Assembly (NCBI GenBank): GCA_030141605.1
Contig: JAQGDQ010000002.1
Span: forward strand, 248,001-312,000
Length of the DNA stretch: 64,000 nucleotides
Reading direction: 5' to 3'
From: Tubiluchus corallicola
Taxonomy: Eukaryota > Priapulida > Priapulimorpha > Priapulimorphida > Tubiluchidae
The position numbers were made by a program, and so were the translations under genes. Positions within the stretch are counted from its first letter, which is position 1, and each line of letters begins with the position of its first letter. The notes under the pieces are model-generated. The model searched no databases and was not told where the DNA came from. It worked only from the letters and a program-made list of their open reading frames with translations. Of this stretch, positions 44,385-56,640 are shown piece after piece.

Positions 44385-45217
44385 GTTAATAGCATATGGT
44401 TGATACATGCGTGATGCGTCGGTTGCTAGAAAATTCTAGTAATCTCTGTAATTGTTGGGCACCGCGTACCGCACTAGAACCAGCAAAGCTTATGAATTAG
44501 TTTACTACTACGAGCACAGAATGGGCAGCCCAAGTAACGCTCGTTCACTCTTTTAACTTTACTATTGTCCACATTTCTTTTAACCCTTCGAAATTTGATA
44601 TCAATTTTTCTAATATAAGTTTTTTCAGGGCAATGTGACAAAAACTTATTTTTTAAAACTAACGTATTATTCCTGCTGTGACTATAGGCCTGATACAATA
44701 TCTGTTTTAACTGTCTAATATTACTGTAGTTTAGCGTGCTATTTACTTTGTTTTTATTTATTATTTCTTTGCAATAATTCATATTTTCTTTTATTTTGTA
44801 ATACATTTTGTGAAAGTGATATTGCTAATTTAGTCAAATATTTTGCGCTAGAACTGGTTCAGAATTAATGCTAATTATTTATTTTTTTCGCATGTATAAT
44901 TTACATTAGTTAATTATTTAAAATATGTTGATATTTTAAATTATTATTATTAAATAAACAAGGAGAACGGACGCTGGCACTAATGTAAACTAAACTCGGC
45001 TTAATTTTTTCTCGGATTATTTCCTCAATTTTTCAACGGATTTTCCCCGTTGGCCCCATACACAGCGAGCGCATGCGTCCGTTGATTTCTCTCTAAATGA
45101 GCTAAGGCGATAAAAGGCGCCCAACAGCTTCTGATTAAATTTAGTGTCTTAATGTAGCATTGATTCAAAGGGGTCGGATTTTTTGTCAAGTTACGTTAAC
45201 GAAACTTGTACAAAAAC
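44385..45217. other. upstream region of AHSA1
   Basis: About 830 bases between the Tigger-like element and the AHSA1 start codon. The last 150 bases are less AT-rich and contain GCGAGCGCATGCG and GGCGCC, a likely core promoter and 5' UTR. No clear TATA box. A 110-codon minus-strand frame at 44474-44806 has no recognisable domain and is not called. Confidence 0.45.
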
Positions 45218-48200
45218 ATGGCTAAGTGGGGCGAAGGGGACCCTCGATGGATCGTTGAAGATCGTCCTGACGCTAAAAATGTGAATAATTGGCACTGGTA
45301 CGTGTTTCTTTTGACGTATTTTATTTTTTAATGCTAATGTCAGTAATGAGGTTACGGCTCAGTGTGCAAGTTTCTGCTAGCCTTTTTTGTAGAATCTCAT
45401 TCGTAGTTAAATCGTTCTTCTCTTGTTTTTTTATCAACAGCTTTCGTTTGCCAAGTTTTTATTAATTTTTTTCACCATGGTTATTTGATGTTTTATCCTT
45501 TCAAGACGGCAATAAAGACATTAATTCATTCAACGTAACATTCCTCCACTGCGGCTGATATTACTAAGCCTGGCACGGCTCCACTTCAAAGTCTCATGTC
45601 TTCAAAGTCTCAAATTTTCATGTTGATGCTTCAATCAGTACAAAGTTAAGCAGTGAGTTAGGGGAATAAGTGTGGTCATGGTGTGTGCTTAGCACCGAAG
45701 TTAAGCAGCTGCAGGTTTGATTAATTATCATTCGGTCATAAATGGGCAGTACATCTGTAACGTCCATTTCATCTTCCCACATAAATGGACTTGTGCAGTG
45801 GCTTGCGTCATGTGAGTGTGGTGTTTGTTCAGTCGGTCTGTCAGTTGGTTGGTCGTCCCAATTGCAGAGTTTGGGAAGAAAACACAAACTCTACTCATTT
45901 TTGGCCCTTCTATGCTGTGCATATCATTATGTATTCTACCTTTTGTTCAAATGTGGAAGTAAAATACCATTAGCATTAAAAAGATCGTTTCTATAGCCTA
46001 TAGCCATTAGCCAAGGTTAGTAAGTACTGCGGGAGGGCCAGTTTAATCGCTTGTAATGATAGCTGTAGGAAGCCAGCGTATACCTATGCCTACGACTACT
46101 CTCGCAGGTATCAAAAAGAGGTCAGCAACTTTACTCCAGGTACGGCACACAGTCAGTTATGTCGTATGGTGACTTTGTCCATGAGGTCTGAAACTATTGG
46201 ACAATGGAGTGGGCAGATGTTTTTGGTGGTAGAGATTTCCACAAAGTTTGCTGACAATTAAGACTTTGTCTCATTGCTGTGTTCGTATCGTTGGGAAGTG
46301 CTATTGTCGTACCGACAAACCGTTTAGAGGCAGATCCAGGTTTGAGGTGATGAGGCACCCCCAGTACGGTAACAACCCAGAGACTGTAAGTTGCACAATT
46401 TAGTGTTTGCTTATCTGATGTTAGCAGTTGCGTGGAAGCTGGACTTAACCTCCCTACTGTTCAAGAAATTGGGCTAGTGATAGTAATAGACACTGAGTTG
46501 CAACCTCATCATAGAGGCACCCTACGTTAAACTTAGTAGTACTATGCAACCTCCATGGTGTATTTTCTAAGTGTGATAATGCCGGTTGATCATCATAGCG
46601 CTAGCGAGGACTACATCATTTGGGGTGGCATGTAGTTAGGCAAATAGGTACCCCTTTTAGTTAGGTTTAGCTGTTGTGCATTATTTGCCAATTTATTTGT
46701 TTGTTTATTGACTTGATAGTGTAAGTCTACTGTAAGTAGATACTGTAATATTTAACACATTCAAACGTAGTTAAATTAGTGTTTGATTAATGATAGTGTT
46801 TTCTTTTACGTACATTTTTTGTTTGTTTGCTTAATAATTATTTCTACAAAATTTATGCAATTGATTGTTTGTGCATTAGTTGCCTACACATCGTCGTTTG
46901 CATTATCATAGTGAGTACAACAGATTACTCCAAGCAAAGTAAACTGCACATCCCACACCCGAACCACTCTGCTCAATAGACAGGCCCCCGTAGACTGCCT
47001 ATAAGCTCGCCACTGTCTGGAGCTAACGGGTAGATGATTGGTCACCCCTTTAGCTCAGTCAGGCCAGTCAAATTGTTACCCAGCGACCACCTTCGATCAA
47101 AGAAACTACCCCCAGATCGTTACAACATCGATGTTTTTGCTTTGTTGGCAGAAAATGCAAAGTATACATAGATTTGAACATAATTACCTTTGCTGGTTTA
47201 GCCTGTCTTACTGTAGAGATTTATCCTTAAAGAGAAAGATTCCAGTTTTGCTACACAGTGACACCCATCAACATTTAATGCAGGCTTTGAGTTTGTGCGT
47301 TTCCTCCAGCTTGCAGTGTGCCAAATTGCAAAAAAAATTTAAAATAGAGCATTCAAGGCCTCAATGATTTCTTGCAAAAAGAAACGTTTCTGGGGTGAAA
47401 AACTTGTAATTTGTCTTGAATAACTTCATACAATTGCCCTTTACTTATACAAAGGGATGCCAGTAAAGTAGAGGGTGCACTATTTTTTTTTTAATTCTTG
47501 ACGTATGACACAAATTCACGTTTGGTCTGATTTCATATACATATATATATATATATATCCAACATAACTGTCAGTTTTTGCCTGTCAGCAAGAAGTTATA
47601 ACTTACATTTCTATAAACATAATAAATCCTGCACTTTTTCAGGGCATAAATTATAGTTTTTTTATTCATCTATGTAAACCACGTTATTTATGAATTTATT
47701 CAACTTCTTTTCAGGACCGAGAAAAATGCTTCAGGCTGGTCGAAAGAAACTTTTAAACATCTTTTTGAGGGATTTGTCATTCAAGACAACACATGTATGT
47801 ATGCATGTATCTTATTCAGTTGGACACATGATCAACTGTTATAGGCATAAGCATGGGCATCCGCTTGGGGGGGGCACACTGGTCGCTTGCTCTCCTCCTG
47901 AATCAGGCCTTCTAACCTTCGGTTCGACAGGCTATTCTTATTGCTCTAATTACCGATAACAGCTTGCACAGTGGAAAGATCCTTCAGCACTATGAGAAGG
48001 GTAAAAACCTGGTTATTGTCAACAATGGCAGATACACATTTACCTGGACTGTGCGTAATGAATGTTCATCGAGGAAAGAATTTTGAGAACGAACATGAAC
48101 TCATTCAAAAAAAGTGGTGGATAGATTTGGACAAAACCCAAGACATTTTATTCCATAGTGGCTCTTTTAAAGTGCTTGAAGCAGAAAACTGAAGAATTAA

Positions 48201-51200
48201 AGCAAGTTTTTTTCTTTTTCTTTTGTAAACCCTATTTTTATTTCGTAATTTTTATGATTTTTGCTCACAAGAACTTGAGAGAACTCCAGTCTTAACCTAG
48301 GAAAAACGATAACTCTGCTCATGAATTTTGCCTTTACCATTAATTATATGGTAGAGTTCTTGTCATTTAAACCTCAGAATGTCATTTTCAATTGAATTTT
48401 TCATGTTCCAACCCTTTTTTTCATATATCAATATATATATATATTATTGTGATTAATAATCATCATAATGTTTAATTACTGTCCTCCGAACCATCTAGCT
48501 GCAATGGCACACTGCACTCTATCTGCACAGGAGATATCCCTTTGCCCCAATGGAAAAGTTGCAGCGGACGTCCTTGGGCATAAGCTGTACAGGCCACACT
48601 TGCACTGCATCATCTGGATGTTATGGCTTCTCTAATTACGAGTATTACTTAGCTTATTCATTTTATTTTATAGCTTACAGCTATGAGGCAACGATAACTT
48701 TTTCTTTCAAGATTTAATTTTTTGCACTATAGAGGGACAACCATTCCTTAGGTGCACTGATCATTTGCCCATAGTTCTGCTTCAGGTTTGCAATGGGTTT
48801 ACTTGTGTAACTCTTGTGTATTCATTTCAGATAAAGTTACTTTAAAAGAACTGGAATCAGTGAAAGGAGAAGCTTATGCAAACAATAGGAAAGGAAAACT
48901 CATTTTCTTTTTTGAGTGGGAACTAAAAATCTCTTGGGAAGGTAGACCTGTGTACTATGTCCAGCTTTTCGAGATGTCTCAATTTTTTTATAAAGCTTTT
49001 AGAATCTAAATGCTAAAAATAAAGTTATTACATACTAATTAATAAATATAAAAATATGACATATTGATTATATAGGGTATCTCATAAGTCACTATAAACT
49101 TTAATTTCTAATTACTTCTTAAATTCTTGCCCAATTTCTGTAAGCTCTTACATGAATCAAAAGGATCTTGGGCAATTTTTTATCTATTTTTTGACAAGAA
49201 CCTATAGTGTTTGTCAACGACAGGTTGCTACGGCAACAACGGTAATATTAGGAATAAGGTGCAAAATTTGGCTAGCAGCAAGCCCTTCTATCACCAATTG
49301 AAGTTCAATGGAAATTCAACACCATGTGAACCAAGCTATTAAAAATGTAGTGTTTCGGCAAGATGAAGCCCTTCCTCATCACTCTTTGGGTTGTGAAACA
49401 TTTTCTTAATACAAAATCCTCAACTTGCCATTGCACTGGCCTCTGAAGCTCTTAAAGTCCCTGAATAAGGTAGCGGAAATAGTAAAGCCTACTAGGCAGT
49501 CGTTTGCTTCAGATTTTTGTCTAATTTTGCTAAAAGAATTGTTGAAGATTTTAGTTCATCTTTACCTGTTTTCAAACGTACTTTGTTAAAAAAAATATCG
49601 AAAATGTAAAGTGAGAAGCTCCGAATTCATTTGTTATGTTCAAATGTGTACATTGGCATTTTTCTTTACAGCAGAGAGCAAAAACTTTATACCATGTGTC
49701 TTTTTCATGTCCCAGTTTGGCATATGCCCTTGTGTTTTTAAATCACCCTGAAACTTGCCATATGTGTAATTTGCATGTGTTTCATGGTTTCAGTTTCAAC
49801 TTTACTTACAACTCATATCGAAAGATGGGGCAATACATGTAAGAAAGAAGACATTACGGTGATGAAATGTGTATTTTAAACTAAACAGATTGCTTAAGCC
49901 AAAGTCTTGATGACCAGCAAAACTGCCTGCATACCTGATTTTGTAGATATACAAGCCCTGTGTTAGACTTTCCAAACACCCCACTAAACACAAAAAATAG
50001 TTCAACTCTGGAGTGGCATACTGCACAAAGAACTTTTAGGCAAAGAATACTGATAAAAAGCATGTTGTATGTGCATATAAATGTTATTACAGTTTTTTGT
50101 TACTATTTACAGGTTGTTTGCGAGAAACGCAAAACAAAATAAAAGGCAGTCTTACGATACCGAATTTGAGTGAAGAAAACTCAGCAGATGAAGTTGATGT
50201 TGACATTGACATGGTAACAGGAGGAGAGGAAGCATTTATGGTGAAAGATTTTGTTCGCGTTTTTGGAACTGGAGAAATTCGAAAGCAACTTGGGCGCTAT
50301 ATAATGGAATTAAAGCAGAGTAAGTTTTCTAAGACTTATTCTTTACATAAAATCTATATATTAAATTGCTTTCTTTTCTACTTTTGCGAAAGATACCAGT
50401 TTTGGTTATTTTAGACAGTGGCATTTGTGGTTAAAGTTAATAAGTGGTTTCATGTATATATAGTTTTTCATTATTAGAGTTTATTAGTGTGCGATTTTTG
50501 ACCTCCCCATTTTGTCTGGGAGACCATATGTTTTATAATATAATTCTAGTTATAATTTTATGTGTTTTAACTTATTTTATTATGATATATTTACAAACTC
50601 TTATTAGATCCATTTGAAACAATAAGAGTTTACATGTAATGTTTACTGATTACTACATAATGTTTCTGTGTAGACTACTAAATATTTTATGTTTATGAGT
50701 TAGTACGTCAAACAAAGAAAGCTAATTTTTCTCAAAAGGTACCAAATTTACTTACCCTTGTGCACAGATTTAATTGCCACACGTTTACAGAAAGAGAATG
50801 CTAGCCCGCATAGTGCATATATATATATAAGTACTTAAAAGGTGTGTAGTGAATAATAATCAAATGCAGTTTCCAACATGGCTGTGAATGACTTTAGTTG
50901 GGAGAGCTGGATAAGGTTGCCAAAAATTCCCCCATAAACTAAGGTCACTGAAATCGAAATAGACTATATTTTAAACAAAAATAAAAACTTATTATGAGCG
51001 TGTTGTAGTGCCCTGTGGATGTTGAAAGCTGCAAATAAAAAATGAAGAATTACTTTAGGTCTAAATTTATATTTACGTGACTAGACAATAACATTTATCA
51101 AATTATTACATCCCAAAAACAATACAAACATACAGTGAGCAATGAATGATAATTAAACTGTATAAAACAGGATTAGTAACACTGGCGAATTTCTGACAAA

Positions 51201-54200
51201 CTGCAAGCAATTAAACATAAAGCTAAAAGTAATTAGTAATCTAATGTATCAGTGAAACTAACGATTGACGTCTAAGATAATGTCAATCATTTTCTTAGAC
51301 TGCCCAATCAGCGTGCAAGTTATTTGACGCACCTGCAGAGCTTAATTAATGCAGGTACGTTCGGGACATTTAGCTACAGCTCCGTCTAACACTGTTATGA
51401 AAAATACTCAACTTTTCATTAGTCAGTGGGTGAAATATTGGCCTGGTTCTAGATTTTATTATTGTCAATTGAAATTACATCTATGAGTTGCTGACTAAAT
51501 CATGTTGCAGTCAAGAGAATATGCAGTTTAGTTTAGTTGATGGCTTTGCAAGTTAGATAAAAACAACTATTTGATTAACTTTAAATTAGGACAAAACAAA
51601 ATGTTTTCTCTTCTGGCTAGTTTTTCTAAACCTCAATGAGATCTTCACAGTCAAAATTAATTCAAATGTAGTCAAAACCTATATTATACATCAATATAAT
51701 AGTTGTTAATTTTACGCTATTTTTTCTGCTTATAATCATGGTTAAAAGCTGCCATTGGGAGTTATGTAACTCGTGCAGTCGATATAAAGGTCATCTGTGG
51801 AATGGAACAATCAAATTCATTCCATTTCCTTAACCTAACAAACTGAAAAATACAAAAACTGAATGAATCTTGCAGGCGAGCACATGATCTGTTAATATAG
51901 AAAAAATACATCACATGCTTGATGTTCTGATGTTCGTATGTTGAAAGGCAAGAGAGACTTAATATTTTTGTTGCTCATTTATTGTAAAGCAAGGCTAACT
52001 GGCTTAGTTTCTTCATTATACTTATGTCTCTGTATTTTGTAGTGCTTTGAAACTTCATCTCTACATTCTGTTTAAATTGATAAGTCGTTTTCTGGCTACT
52101 TGAAGTATTAATTTGGTGTAAAAATAGCTGCTGCTCTACAAATTTGTGTTTATGAAAAAGTGAGATCAGTTTACCTGCTGATTAGACATTAGTTGTGACT
52201 GTCATGTTGTTTAGTTTAGTTTAGTTGAGTCAGTTGTTGTCCAGCGTGAGCTGCTGTCCCGAATGCCGCTGAGCGTGCTTACGTTACAGCGGAGGCGGAG
52301 CGATAGACCAATATGTTTGACGTCAATTATTCTGACTCAAAAACCTATAAACATATACCAAATTAAAGAAACAATGGACAGGCATAATGGACGGACAGCT
52401 ATACCAAGACTAGAATGACTGACAAAATACAAGGTTTACGAACAGGTATTTATAAGCCAAATCATTCATTACATACATTGCAAACTGTATATGAAGCAAT
52501 GTAATGGTATAGGTGATTAAGATAAACTAGTTTTAGAGAATTTAGATCATTACAGTAGTACTGTTACTGTAACAGCTAGGTTGTGCTCACTAAAGCAAGT
52601 TAAAACGGGGGAAATTTAGGCCTAACCACAGTTAATCGTGAAATGACAGAGTCTGCAATTAATGCAGCTTCTGACATTCATGACAGTTTGCCTCATTTTT
52701 TGTGCGAGCAAATCTCTCCATGCATGTGGCATTTAAATCTATGCTTGTGTGTCATTAGCTGTTCTTAATCTGAATAGGCAGTGAGGTAGCTATAAGTAAT
52801 TATTTTTACATGTAAATTTATGCATTTCATATACATACACACTAATAAGAATCTTGCTTATGCTTTTTCAGGAGTCACTTTATACTTTTTAACAATTCTG
52901 ATTCTGTTAACAGAATTTGCAGAAGATATGATATTACCGACTAAAGATGGCACAAGATCCAGCTGCACTACTATAAATGAAAACACTGCTAAAAGCAACT
53001 TCAACAAGGTATGTGTAGCAGCATGTGCTGATTTATGAAAAACTGGTAATTATTATTGACTTAAATAATGTTTAGTTATAAATGTCACTGATCTGAAAAA
53101 TTCAGAGGCTTGAATTTGGGATGTGAATCCAGGCCACTGCAGCTGTCACTCATTTTGTGTGGTAAAGGTTGTGTTTACCATTTTTGTAAATCAATTGGTT
53201 AAATGTTTATTACATATCAGTGCTAGAGACAGCCCCAAATATGTAGAAAATGAAGAGTATACATAAAGTGTGAAGTGCTTTTATTCTGTAGCATAATCAG
53301 CTCTGCAGGCGCTTGAAGCCAATTTCTAGTAAATTAGAAATTTTCCAACAACATCGTAGTTATTAATTATCTTTTTATTATTATCCATTGCCCATAATAA
53401 CATATGCTACATTTATTAAATTGCTATTAAGTTGAAATAAATAGCCTTGTCTTTGTTTAACTGGACTCAGGCATCTTAATATTTGATTTACTTTGATTTG
53501 CAGACGGTCATACAGCACCAACCTGAGGTAAAACCTAAACCTGTTAAAATTAGAAATGATCGATTAGAATTGACAGAAGAATTTAAATGCACGGCAGATG
53601 AGATGTATGCTGCACTAGTCATACCTGAGGTAGGAAAGTATTGTATATCATTAATTACAAAAAGTCTGCTTAACAACAAACAAAAGTTTAGTTCACACTT
53701 AAAATCATTTAAAGTTTGGAAACGAATTAAAACCTTCGTCTTCGACCATTACCTAAGTTTGAGTCAAAATATTTGTCGAACATTTTGTTTTATTTCTTTA
53801 CAAAAATTAATGGTAATTAACAGGTAAGCCAATCATGATTAATTTAATGTAAATACTTTTTGTATATGCGTTAATCTGTGAGACACTTGTCTTCTTAATA
53901 CAAATTACTGCAATTGTCCAGTAATTCATTTTTTGTGGAGCAAATGAACTTCTCAAACTATACAGAGTGCACAACCCAAGGCTTTTGCTTAACTACTTTA
54001 TAACTTATTGGGGGTAACAAGATGTAAAAGAAAAGGGCATAAAAGATGGTGTCGAAATATAGTCTACAAAGGTGATTTTTGTATTAGTGAACTGCACACA
54101 AATTGTTTAGGCCTTGTGCTGGATTTGTTAAAACAAGTGGATTCACTTTGGCAAACTTTGCTTGTTCTCAGGTTAACAATTCACAATTTTTTTTTCTTTT

Positions 54201-55326
54201 CAGCAAGTTGCGGCTTGGACTCAAGCACCCGTAGACTTAAAGGCTGAGAAAAATGGTCAGTTTAAGTTGTTTGGTGGCAATATAGAAGGCACTTTCATTG
54301 AATTGGTAAGTTTCACAAAATTGCTTGAACTTAATAGGATATGTGTCACTAAAATGATATTTATTGAAAAGCATGTTATTACAGGATACCAAAATGTTGC
54401 AGCTATAATAGTAATTCTTATAAGAACTGCATCTGCCAAATACTGAAAATCACGATAACATACTTGGATTGTAAATGACATGATGCTATGTAGTAATAGT
54501 AATGACATTTAATCTTTCGAATAAATGTAATGGGATTTTATTGCTGAATTTTAAATGTTGATCGCGTGACTTGTTTATAAGAAATTGTAAGAAAACAATT
54601 ATTCCATTGAGTAATTGATGCTTTTTTTATTTGTTTAAAAGAAAAACTCAAATATATTTAGTTCAAAAATGTAGTAGTTTTTTCAAACCATTGTAGCGAC
54701 CAGGGAGCAGGATTGTTCAACGATGGAGGCAGAAAGATTGGCCGCAAGGACATTACTCGATTGTTACCATAGAGGTGGAAGAAGCGGAAGATAACACAAA
54801 ATTGACTATTAAGCAGACACAAATCCCTGAAGAGCATCTAGAACGAACGCGGGAGGGATGGAAAACGTAAGTGTGAGAGAATTTTTCAAAAACATTTTCT
54901 TCAAGATAATTGACCACGATATTAATTATTAATAGTGAAAAGTAATTAATTATTGATTCTGAATAACTTGACAATTAAATAACATATATGCGCATTTTAT
55001 TACTGGTGTTTAGAAAGTAAAACAAGCTGATGATACTTTTATTTTAATTATCATAAGTCATTAGATCTAGTGAGGTGTTCTATAGCTTGTTAAAGTTACT
55101 TGCATCTTTGCTTTGTAGTCCCTGCTTCTTTAATGTGCTTCTGATGCCATAACTTGATAAGCAAGTCAAATTTTATTGATCGAAATGAAGTGGTTCTGCT
55201 GCCGCAGTAACATTTGTATCTGTAAACTTGAACTGATGCTATATTGTTAAGCTAAAATTTGGCTTTTCTTTCAGATACTACTTTCAAAGTATCAAGGCAA
55301 AACTAGGATTTGGTGCTTTGCTGTGA
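45218..55326 (+). CDS. AHSA1: activator of Hsp90 ATPase (Aha1 orthologue)
   Basis: Nine exons, 45218-45297, 47715-47794, 48831-48941, 50113-50319, 52914-53008, 53504-53629, 54204-54305, 54697-54866 and 55275-55326, join in frame to 340 residues, close to the family's usual 338. Aha1 is a cytosolic co-chaperone that binds Hsp90 and stimulates its ATPase. The start MAKWGEGDPRWIVE and the NVNNWHW motif (21-27) are hallmarks. NNRKGKLIFFFEW and GSLTIPNLSEEN belong to the Aha1 N-terminal domain (to about residue 165). A Lys/Pro-rich linker follows, then a START-like AHSA1 domain from about residue 205, with GNIEGTFIEL, WPQGHYS, REGWK.YYF and the ending KLGFGALL. All introns are GT-AG. Convergent with RBM34, whose stop is about 1.3 kb away. 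Only the exon 2 donor (T|GTATGT at 47795) is inferred mainly from phase. Confidence 0.96.
45665..45725 (+). repeat. 5S-rRNA-derived SINE fragment
   Basis: GTGCTTAGCACCGAAGTTAAG closely resembles the 5S-derived heads at 16332 and 30310 (minus). Only a short piece remains. It lies in AHSA1 intron 1. Confidence 0.5.
47047..47110 (+). repeat. tRNA-like fragment (possible SINE head or tRNA relic)
   Basis: TTTAGCTCAGTCAGGCCAG is a good polymerase III A box, and CCTTCGATCAAAG about 35 bases later is a weak B box. The acceptor and anticodon stems do not pair convincingly, so a functional tRNA is not claimed. Located in AHSA1 intron 1. Confidence 0.35.
49073..49600 (+). mobile_element. Tc1/mariner-like transposase remnant
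   Basis: The left end AGGGTATCTCATAAGTCAC resembles mariner-type terminal repeats. Downstream, at about 49350-49400, a frame reads VFRQDEALPHHSL, corresponding to the F.QDGAPPH.. block around the second catalytic Asp of DDE transposases, followed after a frameshift by VKHFLN. Stops interrupt it and no matching right terminal repeat was found. It lies in AHSA1 intron 3. Confidence 0.55.
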
Positions 55327-56169
55327 CGTAGGAGCAACTAGTTCAAGTTTAGTTTGAGCTTGAAGCTAGATAATAGACATTTCTGTGCCAGTTATGACAA
55401 GACATTTTGGTGTGAAATTCTCATGCTTGTCTTGCTTAACATTAACGAACGGCTCCAACACTTTGCTACAGCCACGTGTCAAAGATACCTGGAAAATACA
55501 GAAATATATGAATTTTCTTTTGTGCTTGCATGAACTCGGGATATTTCAGAAATTCCTTCATACATGGATGCAGGAAAACCTTATTCAATTGATGTTCAGC
55601 ATACAGGCACCAGTAATTTTAGCAGAAATTTCATTCAGTGTTGCCAGAAATTTTTGGCAAGTGCAGCATTATAAATCAGAATGTTATTTAATATTATCAT
55701 TTATAAAAGTAAGTATTGTATGAGAATCTGTTACTGTCTACTACCTTTATTTCTAATTGCATTACAAATCTTTTCTTGCTACATTTGAAAACCAGGAATA
55801 TTTTAACGAATTTACATCCTGAACTTTTTTGGCACAACAGGGGACACCACTGTCCTCACTTTCCCAACAATCGGTTATTTTTAGTAGTCAGAATTTAAAG
55901 CTATGATGTGTACTTTTTTAAACTGTATGTTAAACTTTTTCTAAACTAAAAATCCTCGAGTCATTGGTCCTACACTTATAATGATATGCTGCTTAACATT
56001 AATATTTCAAATTTTAATGCTAAGTTAGGGATTTTTGTGATTTCTGTTTCTGGACGAGCCTGATATGCGAAAGGCAACTGCAGCATCTGGTGTCAGGATT
56101 TTTTGAAATGAATTATGTTTGTAAGACACCGGTACTATAATTTTGTTGGAAGTGCAAGTATGCTACTAA

Positions 56170-56175
56170 AATAAA
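56170..56175 (+). terminator. candidate AHSA1 poly(A) signal
   Basis: AATAAA lies 844 bases after the AHSA1 stop codon, followed by T-rich sequence. An alternative signal is about 100 bases further on (CAATAAAATAC at about 56273). Position in the convergent interval supports either. Confidence 0.4.
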
Positions 56176-56539
56176 GTCCATTTTTCAACTAATACATATT
56201 AGGTAGCATGCACGAGTGCTATTTTCCATTGCCTTGTCAATTTTTTTACATTGTGACTGTTTCATGATTACAATAAAATACAAAACATGTCAATTTGAGA
56301 AATTTATTTAAAACTTTTAAACTGTAGATTCATGTTTACAAACACGCTTGATCTACTAAATATGGCATGTTTTTAAACACATTCACATATCTATTACTTG
56401 TGAACAATAATAGGGTACAAAAACAAATGCAACTAAATGTCAAACAAAAACATTACACAGGACTGACCCAAACTCAATTTCCATCATTTTTTACTTTTGC
56501 CACTTATTTTTGTATTTTCTCGTAATATTCATAATTCCT

Positions 56540-56545
56540 TTTATT
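56540..56545 (-). terminator. candidate RBM34 poly(A) signal
   Basis: TTTATT on the plus strand reads AATAAA on the minus strand about 95 bases after the RBM34 stop codon. A second one lies at 56303-56308. If the distal signals of both genes are used, their 3' UTRs would nearly meet. Confidence 0.45.
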
Positions 56546-56640
56546 TCGCATTAAATAAATCATTTTTATAACTAATTCATATCTAATACGGATTAGGTAG
56601 CAGACACGGTCCATGCTCAACACACAAACAACATTCGCAT

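Noticed and set aside
44474-44806. 110-codon minus-strand frame, Lys/Asn-rich, containing CPFCARS
   Set aside because: AT-driven composition, no partner exons, and only one CxxC-like pair; not enough for a gene call.
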